Source: Lingula anatina (lineage: Eukaryota; Brachiopoda; Lingulata; Lingulida; Lingulidae). Taken from it: a stretch of 25,630 nt of DNA. Made by a program: the position numbers and the translations under genes. Of the stretch, positions 18,752 to 25,630 are shown in pieces. The DNA lies in the NCBI RefSeq assembly GCF_001039355.2, contig NW_019774114.1, positions 583,228-608,857 of the forward strand, written 5' to 3'. Every line of letters begins with the position of its first letter. The stretch's first letter is position 1. The notes beneath the pieces were generated by a model, which ran no database searches, was not told where the DNA came from, and saw only the letters and a program-made list of their open reading frames with translations.

Positions 18752-19432
18752 CTTAAAGATAACAATGAGACAACTAGTAACATATATGTAGGTAAGTAAA
18801 AAATGTTTAGTTGTATGGCTATTACTGAATGAAGAAAAAATATTTTTTTCAAACTGATAATGATAGCACCTCAATCTTTTAAGTATTTAAAAATACTAAA
18901 ATTTAAACTGGGAGGCATGAAAAAGTTTTAAAGTGGAATATGAGAAGGCCCATTCTAAATGAGCAATCAACTAATTCTATGCATTTCAGAATTCTTTACC
19001 AAAATACTGAATTAAACATTTAATCAAACGTACATCTGGCTCCCTTGTCTTCGTTTTCTTAAAAAGCCACCTTCTGGAAACAGTAAAATCCATTTCCTGT
19101 CTCTAGTGAGGTAAGTCTTCTCAATGTGCTCCTGCAGCTTGTCCAACATTGTATTTCTATGTTCTTTTCCCTAATAAAAAATAAAACAGCATTTTTTTTG
19201 GAAAATGTTATTTCATATTTCATTGGTATTATCCTCTAGATTGCTTGTAAGACTTGGTTGATTAGTATAGAGGGACATTTTTCATTCTAATACAATGGTC
19301 ATGTATGGTATACTTGCAATGGTCAAATGTATGGCATACTCTAGTGTAAGTTTCTAATTTAACCCAAATTTACCTGTACCACTAAAACCTTTCTTTTGCA
19401 TTGACAATTTTTTGTACTAAATAATGCTCTGT

Positions 19433-19487
<55 letters not shown>

Positions 19488-20075
19488 AGCATGCCGAGCA
19501 ATAGTGAGGCACACTATTGTGTATATCGGGCTAGGGGGTAGCAGTACATTATTTGTCATACATACAAAGGAAAATCCTACGTTTCTCACCCAGAAACCCT
19601 AATTTTGAATAGAATATACTGACATCACCACGCATAGGTTGATATCAGCCTTTATACCTCCATATTCAGAAACACTTTTTTATGTAAATGCACACCTGTA
19701 AAATAAAGAAATCCCCATGACTGGCTGATACCACCCCAAAGTTGGTGTACTTGAAAATCAGATCCTGTATCCACATCATATGCCTTACAGCCTTTCCTTT
19801 GTGCTGCAGGGCATGCATCATGGTGGGCACATCAGCTGTGGACTGGTGGTTTACAATGACCAGAGCCTCTTCATTGTAAGCTGGGGACACATTCTCTCCC
19901 ACTTCTACAACTATGAAATTTATCATAAACTTTAAACTAGTGGTTTCATTCAATGTGCACTACAGAAACAATACAAGCCATAGAATAAACATAACAGTAT
20001 CACTTAATCGAGGCAGAAATGAAAGTGAACCTTGATGAATAATTCATCAGTGATTATTATTTGCCATACCACATA

Positions 20076-20115
<40 letters not shown>

Positions 20116-20633
20116 CAAAACTAGATTTACTCAGTAAAATATATTTTCCTTGTGGAATTCAATTTCTCCTGTCCATAACACTTATCATTATTTTTCTTAG
20201 CAATCAAGTTCTTGACAGCAACATGTTAGCCAAGGATCAAGCTTTTGTCTGTCTTCAATTTGATGGTAAATATTATATTACAACCAGGAAAATGTATAAT
20301 ATCAGTATATTAGGAAGGAAATATTTAGGAGAGTCTCTACGACTACAGTTTTGAAATCCAGTGCCATTAGTACAGATAGATCTTACCACGATAGCCTGCA
20401 GTTGTCATCCAGCAAGTTACCATAGCAAGCAGCCACTTAAATAACACTCCTTCGATGTACCAATACAAATCTGGTCTGATAAATCTTAGTGGTGAAAAGC
20501 AAAACATCCACACCACGTAAGCTGGGATGCAGTACAAATTGTTGATGAGGACATAAAGTGCTCTGATTATGCATTTTCCAATCAGATATGGAGTCCACTG
20601 AACTGGGTCACTTGTTTTTCTGTTCAGTTCCAT
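18627..20633 (-). CDS. LPGAT1: LPGAT1-like lysophospholipid acyltransferase, N-terminal four exons
   Basis: Acyltransferase of the PlsC/AGPAT family, closest in motifs to LPGAT1, an ER-membrane enzyme that transfers acyl groups from acyl-CoA to lysophospholipids. Exons read right to left: 20387-20633, 19696-19910, 19034-19170, 18627-18751, with matching phases (1, 0, 2, 1), giving 241 residues. Residues about 20-50 form a hydrophobic membrane segment followed by PLRF and the WYIEG-x-x-x-KWLL block. The catalytic NHx4D motif is NHQSTAD (103-109), followed by MMWIQDLIFKYTNFGVVS and HGDFF. The substrate-binding motif is FPEGGFLRKRR (185-195), followed by NNFPILEHVTLPRVGAMKT. Human LPGAT1 has about 370 residues, so roughly 130 C-terminal residues are missing. 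The last exon has a good donor (gtgggt), so the loss is at or beyond the N at 18492 rather than a natural stop. Confidence 0.85.
19034..19170 (-). CDS. LPGAT1: LPGAT1-like exon 3 (FPEGGF motif)
   Basis: Acceptor attag (19171-19173 region) and donor gtacgt. Forty-five codons plus two bases, including TRDRKWILLFPEGGFLRKRR. Confidence 0.87.
19435..19484. repeat. (TA)n microsatellite
   Basis: TA run of 50 bp in LPGAT1 intron 2. The remainder of this intron (19171-19695) shows nothing else. Confidence 0.95.
19696..19910 (-). CDS. LPGAT1: LPGAT1-like exon 2 (catalytic NHx4D)
   Basis: Acceptor atttcatag, donor gtgtgc. The split Val codon is followed by 71 codons. Carries NHQSTAD, QDLIFKYTNFGVVS and HGDFFILQ. 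Confidence 0.88.
20080..20114. repeat. (TA)n microsatellite
   Basis: TA run in LPGAT1 intron 1 (19911-20386). A 97-codon open frame across it has no support. Confidence 0.9.
20387..20633 (-). CDS. LPGAT1: LPGAT1-like exon 1 (membrane segment)
   Basis: ATG at 20633-20631, 82 codons plus one base, donor gtaaga. Contains NNLYCIPAYVVWMF, PLRF, and WYIEGVLFKWLLAMV, all family-typical. An upstream 5' UTR is possible but not defined. Confidence 0.82.
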
Positions 20634-20856
20634 AACTCTGAGTAGAGTTCCCAGGCATCAATCTCTTCCTTTTGATAACTTACTTTTAGCTGTTCCACGA
20701 CATTATTCTGAAACTAATTAAAGAAGAGCAAGTAGGTTATCTACTTAAATAGATGATAAATGCAAGTTATCAATTTTCTTTCCTTTCCTTGCATGAAACG
20801 TAGCTTAATAACAATTTGCTAATACTACTTGTAGTACTGACAAATAAGGAATTTTA

Positions 20857-20897
20857 CAGTGCATATATTGGAGTTGGAAAAAATCAATATGCACTGT
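20857..20897. repeat. Short inverted repeat
   Basis: acagtgcatat...caatatgcactgt: arms of about 12-13 nt with one 2-nt offset around a short loop. Confidence 0.6.
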
Positions 20898-21823
20898 ATT
20901 TTGTCACCACCACTGCTGACTGTAAGTATTAAAGTAGCATGGATACTTTTCCTACATTACTGTACATACACAGAGTCTATGCAGTATCTGCATGCAGGCT
21001 TCACGTACTGCATTTTTTAAAATCTACAATCGACTCGTTTTGAGGAAAATGACAGCCTTGAAGTCACTGTATTACTAATAATCATTCAAAATAAACAAAA
21101 TGACTTACAAATCACCCCAAATGAACTTACGCAGGAGATGCATGTACTTATTCACTGAACATAGAGAGCTCGCCTACAGCAATCTGGGTATAAAGTCTCA
21201 CTCTAAAGATAAGGATTAACATGAAAGCACACTGAATGCATGCAGAAAGTGCATGTGTTTCAAATGTTCAAAGAATTGAAAACAGGGATAGTTTCGTATC
21301 TTTCAACGCTGCATATACAACAATCTTTGATACGTTGGTTTTTAAATGGGATAATTCAAATCAATTTTATTCAACTCACACACGAAATAGAAAATACTGT
21401 GTGTTTTACCTAAAGAACTAAGCTTCGAAAATTTATAAAGAATAAAGAATAACATACACGTTATAAATAGGTCAAACCCCAGGTCAAAGCGTGGATTTGC
21501 ATTGCTAGAGGTACACAACTCTCTTCAAGGCTACTCCCGGTCCTTACAGGTGTGCAACTTGTCAACAGGAGCCGTTGCGCTAGAACAGACTACTTTACCT
21601 TAGCCAATATAAAACATGAGCATACAGTCCGAGGTAATTATTTGTTTATTAGCAATAGTTAGATATTTTGCTCACAAGAAAAAATCTTGCAGCTGCTGGA
21701 AAGTTTACTTTACGCATTTTGCATTTTTTTTAAAAACCGTTTCTACGTCTTTATTTTTTAAATGATGTTTTGTGCTAGGGTGAATCGTATTGCGTACACG
21801 TATTACTGGTACTTATATCAATA

Positions 21824-21865
21824 ATGTGCCCTGTAATGGGAGTGACAGTATACTCAGGCGAAATT
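21824..21865 (+). CDS. Possible first exon of fumarase-like gene
   Basis: ATG followed by 14 codons (MCPVMGVTVYSGEI) up to a strong donor gtaagt, in phase 0, which fits the phase-0 start of the next exon at 22411. It does not look like a mitochondrial presequence, and other first exons are possible. The call rests only on ATG, donor and phase. Confidence 0.28.
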
Positions 21866-22410
21866 GTAAGTTTTTAAAGATTGCAGTATAAAACATTGTA
21901 AATGTTATACAGCTACATGTGGTTTGATTTTTAGAATTAATATCTAATAGTGCTGTGACAATTTGATAAAATATAGAACGAGACATGTCAAAATTTGAAG
22001 TAATTTAACTCTATATTGATTAAAGCGTTATGTTAATAACCCAAGAAATTTAAAATGCTCTTTCAATGTAAATGTTTCTTATTATTAGGTGCAATATTTA
22101 GTTGTTTTTTTTTTTGGTCATTGTTTTTTTTTTTAATTATTTGGAGCACTTGTTGACATTTTTAATCTTCAACTAATTGATTGCAGTCAAAGCAACATAT
22201 ATTTCAGAGTTTTATTTTTTCAGATAAAAGTTTAAGTTTTTACGCACAGATATTTTCTTTATCTTGCAATTATTTGCAAAATGATCTTAACTCCATCTTA
22301 TCATTGAGTGTAAACAAAGAGCTGAGAAAACTTTATGATGTCAGGACACCAAAATGGAAAAAAGAAATATATGGTTTAACATTGATATGAAACTTATTTG
22401 AATTCTGCAG

Positions 22411-22536
22411 GCAGGGTTTCGCATTGAAAAGGATGCCTTTGGAGAGATATCAGTTCCTAAAAACAAATATTATGGAGCAGGAACAGCTAGGTCTATCTAT
22501 CATTTTGATATTGGAGGAGTGACAGAAAGAATGCCA
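22411..22536 (+). CDS. Fumarase-like exon ([16 protein letters not shown])
   Basis: Starts [13 protein letters not shown] and ends TERMP immediately before gtaaga. KYYGA and GGVTERMP anchor the family call. Confidence 0.82.
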
Positions 22537-22998
22537 GTAAGACTTTTATATTTTCATCAAAATTTTCATCAATTAACAAAAAATGAGTCTAAAATATATA
22601 AAGGAAGAACCTTCAATTGAAGGAGGATGTTAATATCTTTAGTTTTGGGTTTTCTTACTGAGACTAAGGAATTATAAAATAATTTCTTGCCTAGACTTAG
22701 AGGTAGATGTAATTAAGACTGTGTGCCACCTCGTGTGCTATTTATAATCTTTTTTTTTTTTTGCCCTGAAAACTGATGACACCTAACATCCATTTGTTCT
22801 TAGATACTGTAGAATCTAGATGTGAGAAGTCTGGTAATTATACTGTATGTAAAAGTTATTATATTTGTTTTTTTAATTCAATTTTAGATCCCAATTATAC
22901 GTGCTTATGCCATTTTAAAGAAAGCAGCTGCTGTTATCAACATGGAATATGGATTGGATCCAAGAGCTTCTGAGGCAATAGTACAGGCTGCTGAAGAG
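22411..22998 (+). CDS. Class II fumarate hydratase-like, two N-terminal exons
   Basis: Two exons, 22411-22536 (42 codons) and 22888-22998 (37 codons), both phase 0, with acceptors ttctgcag and attttag and donors gtaaga and gtatgg. The first gives [20 protein letters not shown] followed by AGTARS and IGGVTERMP. The second gives [18 protein letters not shown] and [17 protein letters not shown]. This is the N-terminal domain of class II fumarases, which hydrate fumarate to L-malate as tetramers in mitochondria and cytosol. The usual GAQT-x-RS element near the active site reads GAGTARS here, and several normally constant positions differ, so this may be a divergent paralogue rather than the TCA-cycle enzyme. 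No later exon was found up to 25630; the catalytic core must lie right of the window. A nearby cag at 22412-22414 is an alternative acceptor. Confidence 0.8.
22888..22998 (+). CDS. Fumarase-like exon (ILKKAAA, YGLDP)
   Basis: Acceptor attttag, donor gtatgg. The helix [13 protein letters not shown] and YGLDP match the fumarase N-terminal domain. The next expected block (EGKL followed by F-PL-VWQTGSGTQ) is absent from the window. Confidence 0.82.
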
Positions 22999-23149
22999 GT
23001 ATGGTATCTGCAGTAGGAGGAATTTAAAATATACTGTCAGTTAAGAATATATATAGCTAAGAAAAACTATATATTTTGTAGATTTTATCTGCTGTGATAC
23101 CAAAGTGTAGATGGTGAAAGACAAATAAAGAATGTATGCAATTATGAAT
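22999..23149 (+). other. Fumarase-like intron, left of hAT element
   Basis: Short AT-rich intron start. Nothing recognised. Confidence 0.5.
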
Positions 23150-24338
23150 CAGTGTTCTCAATAATTGTTTTAAAATCCGAGTCCATGGGACTCACATGTT
23201 TGACAAAATGTGAGTCCCATGTAAATTTTCCGAGTCCTTCTCTTGAAGAAGAAAAAAAAATAAGCACCATCTAGAATTGCACAAATGTGTTTATTGAAAT
23301 ACATGTAACAGGTCAAAATTATGTAAAAATATAGCAAAATAAAAATATAACATCTTACAAAACATCTTTTTAAAAATAAAATTCTGCAGACTCATTGTAC
23401 CAGGACTAGTCTACTAGAGAACGAAACTCAGTAAGTTTCTGTCAAATAAAACCAGTACTTTTCTGTTTTAGAAATATTGACTTTAAAACTACTTTGAATG
23501 CTTCCAAGATCATTTACAGTACGGTAATGACTCGATCTTTTCAATGGGGAAAAATTACAAATTTTTCAACGATGTAAATTTTATATCATGAAAATATATT
23601 TCTGTGTAGCATTTGTGGCTCTTTTTCTGTACAGAATAGAACAAAAAGGCAGCCTGCTTTTCAGTTTTGTAGCTACCATTCAATAGTTATGTTCTGATTT
23701 TAAGAAAATGTGACTTAAAAAATACAGCATCTGTAAAATTTGCAATTTTTACCCATATTCATTGCCTTCTCTGTCGGATGGCTCGAAACTTGAGTTTAGA
23801 CTGTGTGTAATCAAATTCAGAAAAATGCGGACCATTTATTGTTATCTTCATAATATTCTGCAGCTGTGCCTCACTAAGTCGGTTCCTACATTTGGACTTA
23901 TTTAGGTTTTGGGCAGAAAAANTTTTTTTTAGCATGGGACTGCGCCATTTTGAGACATTACAACCACCTGCATTCGGCACACCTCGGTCTTTTTCGTCAG
24001 GGATAACCTCGGCCGTAATGAGCGCCATTTTGCGTATTGCGTCATTCGGTAGATGGCGCACTAAGTGACGTGACAGGCCCAGCAAACTGCCAAACACGGT
24101 GTGTTTTTGTAAATTAATACGCTAGTTTCACCAATCACATCACTCATTCTGTATAATTTCCGTGGTCACTAAGATAATCATCCCTTTCAGTTGTTTTTTT
24201 TATCTCTCCCACTAATCACCCGCCTAAACAGGACCGCATTTTTTTTCGTCCCTGGGACGAAAGGGTGTTGATTATTTTACGTCCTTTTTAATTTCATTGC
24301 GTTTTTTACATATTGGGACGCCGTAAATGAGAACACTG
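23150..24338. mobile_element. Internally deleted hAT-like DNA transposon (1.19 kb)
   Basis: Perfect 11-bp terminal inverted repeats CAGTGTTCTCA / TGAGAACACTG; ends beginning CAGTG are typical of hAT elements. Subterminal zones at both ends carry repeated GAGTCC / GGGAC words: a 14-bp perfect hairpin CATGGGACTCACAT (23184-23197 with 23208-23221) on the left, and cgtccctgggacg, acgtcc and gggacg on the right. Inside, a minus-strand fragment encodes the C-terminal end of a hAT transposase. I could not find a convincing 8-bp target duplication. Located in a fumarase-like intron. Confidence 0.7.
23759..24097 (-). pseudogene. hAT transposase C-terminal remnant
   Basis: A 112-codon frame. The last ~50 codons (CRNRLSEAQLQNIMKITING followed by PHFSEFDY and a basic tail) resemble the end of the dimerisation region of hAT-family transposases and of domesticated zinc-finger relatives. 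The first ~55 codons do not look like transposase and may be 5' leader sequence fused by an internal deletion. An N at 23932 lies inside but does not shift the frame. The DDE catalytic core is missing, so it cannot transpose the element itself. Confidence 0.55.
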
Positions 24339-25630
24339 AATTGAAAGTATATTTTTTAATGTCTTATGGAATTTTAAAGGTGATTGAATGCTAGTAAATA
24401 AGATCAGAGTTAGGCGAGATCATCATTACTCTTATGGTTTTTTTTTTTTTTTTTTTTTTTTGCTTTATCTCTCTTGAAGCTTTGTATGTCCATTACTGAA
24501 AAAAGGCACATGATTACTTACTCGAGGTAAAGGTTTACTGGAGTATCTATTTCAATGTACAGAGGGATTCCAAAGAATGTCAGGTACCTAGGCTAGTAAA
24601 ACCTTGGCCGAAACCGGCAACTTTCCATAGATGTTATTTCCATTATCTGCAATTTATGTCTAAGCCACCATTAATATTAAACAGTTGTGTTAATTAAGTT
24701 ACAGTCAAGTCCCTGTTCAATTTCAGGATTTTGTACCTTGTCACTTGTGATGTTATCAGAATTATAACTTTTGCTTTGCATCAAACTTCTTACTGAACTG
24801 CATATATACATGTAACTCTATTGAAGATTGAAGATTTTCCTAGTGCTAAGTGTGGTGTGTAGTTTTGGGGTCAACCTGTAAGCTACCAATATGTACTGGA
24901 GGAGCTTTGAAGGGCATGTATGTTTTTTCTTCAGTGAATAAACTAAGCTTGTATTCAAGGTCACATATTTGATATTGAATGTCCTTGTACCATGCAGACA
25001 TTCCATGTTGACCTACTTTGATGTAAGCATTACCTGTCTGTCACTAACAATATGGGCCTTCATGTAATATGCAAAGGATTATTTCAAGTTTTGTGTGCAA
25101 AGACATATTTATGTTGAGTGACGCCAACTTGACAGTCTTGAATGGTCTTTTTTATTTTCATGTACCGGTACATGTTAGTATTTTTTTATTTGCTTTGGAT
25201 TTCAGCATGAATTAATTGCTGAAGACTATTGTTAAAACTGGTATTGTAAAGTTTTGGCATTGAAAAATTTAATATATTGCCACCAGAGACTTCATCCTAA
25301 CTTAAATATAACCTGATTTCTGTCATTCATATTCCCAAATTACACATTTTGAAAAATGATTTATATTCTTGATTGCTGACTATGTAGGCATGCAGAATTC
25401 CTATGTGGGCCATTGCATCAAAACAGATCATGAAGCAAAATGACTTCAGCTGTTAAATTGACTGATATCTGATGTATGTGGTTATTGATTCTGAAAATTG
25501 TTTCCTGAAAGTCAAGCTAATTTATTTACCAAATATAGTTGTTAGTAAGAAGTGTTAGTAGTGAAAAATATTAGTAGTGGGAGTGGTACAGTGATCTTAT
25601 ATATAGTATTTTAATATTTTAATTTTGATA
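24339..25630 (+). other. Fumarase-like intron, right part
   Basis: Holds a poly(T) run at about 24440-24461. Scanned on both strands for the next fumarase exon without success. A 62-codon minus frame (24818-25006) has no recognisable family. Nothing else seen to the window end. Confidence 0.45.

Larger units (their letters stand above)
20634..22410. other. Divergent upstream region of LPGAT1-like and fumarase-like genes
   Basis: Promoters of both genes should lie here. A short inverted repeat is present (20857-20869 with 20885-20897). The low-AT stretch at about 21475-21600 is a candidate promoter area by composition only. A possible first fumarase exon is listed separately. Confidence 0.4.

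Noticed and set aside
20684-20707. Possible 5' UTR micro-exon of the LPGAT1-like gene (acceptor cag, donor gtaagt).
   Set aside because: The implied intron is only 46 bp and the exon has an ATG with an immediate stop. Not enough evidence without transcripts.
25185-25235. Acceptor-like atttcag followed by HELIAEDYC and a stop as a further fumarase exon.
   Set aside because: It does not match the expected fumarase sequence after QAAEE and closes after nine codons.
1-25630. CRISPR arrays, tRNA or rRNA genes, bacterial operons.
   Set aside because: No spaced identical repeats, no cloverleaf and no ribosome-binding-site-led gene strings. The intron structure shows eukaryotic DNA.

Overview
This is a stretch of animal nuclear genome. 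Genes are split by introns with GT/AG borders, coding exons are short (39 to 262 bp), and AT-rich non-coding DNA, (TA)n/(AATA)n/(AAT)n microsatellites and small transposons fill the rest. A phosphoenolpyruvate mutase gene together with the repeat types suggests a marine invertebrate (mollusc, echinoderm, amphioxus or similar). The sequence alone does not fix the phylum. Single N characters at 4944, 18492 and 23932 show it is a draft assembly.

Layout. (1) 533-1433, plus: the last three coding exons of SSRP1, the HMG-box subunit of the FACT histone chaperone. (2) 3277-9969, minus, tail-to-tail with SSRP1: a nine-exon TP53I13-like gene encoding a secreted or lumenal DUF3105 protein. A 1.65 kb block carrying its exons 7 and 8 is present twice, abutting at the N at 4944, and is probably an assembly duplication. 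(3) 11639-17035, plus: the first three exons of phosphoenolpyruvate mutase (PEPM, first enzyme of phosphonate synthesis), with phases that match exactly. A 5'-truncated CR1/L2-type LINE with an open reverse-transcriptase frame (14392-16656, minus) sits in its second intron. (4) 18627-20633, minus: the first four coding exons of an LPGAT1-type acyltransferase. (5) 22411-22998 (possibly from 21824), plus: the first exons of a class II fumarate hydratase-like gene, which runs off the right end.

PEPM lacks its downstream exons and LPGAT1, facing it, lacks its C-terminal exons. The only N between them (18492) lies exactly where both break off, so it is probably a gap or misjoin.

Mobile DNA: two copies of a ~170 bp MITE (TIR CAGGCCCGTAGCCAG) each with a different perfect 5-bp target duplication; a third MITE-like element (8560-8765); a fold-back element (12654-12844); a SINE/LINE-tail-like repeat (12957-13165); and a 1.19 kb internally deleted hAT element (23150-24338) in the fumarase intron that keeps a transposase C-terminal fragment. 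No operon-like system is present. The biologically most interesting locus is the PEPM gene, which encodes an apparent organelle-targeting leader and an unusual cysteine-containing exon.
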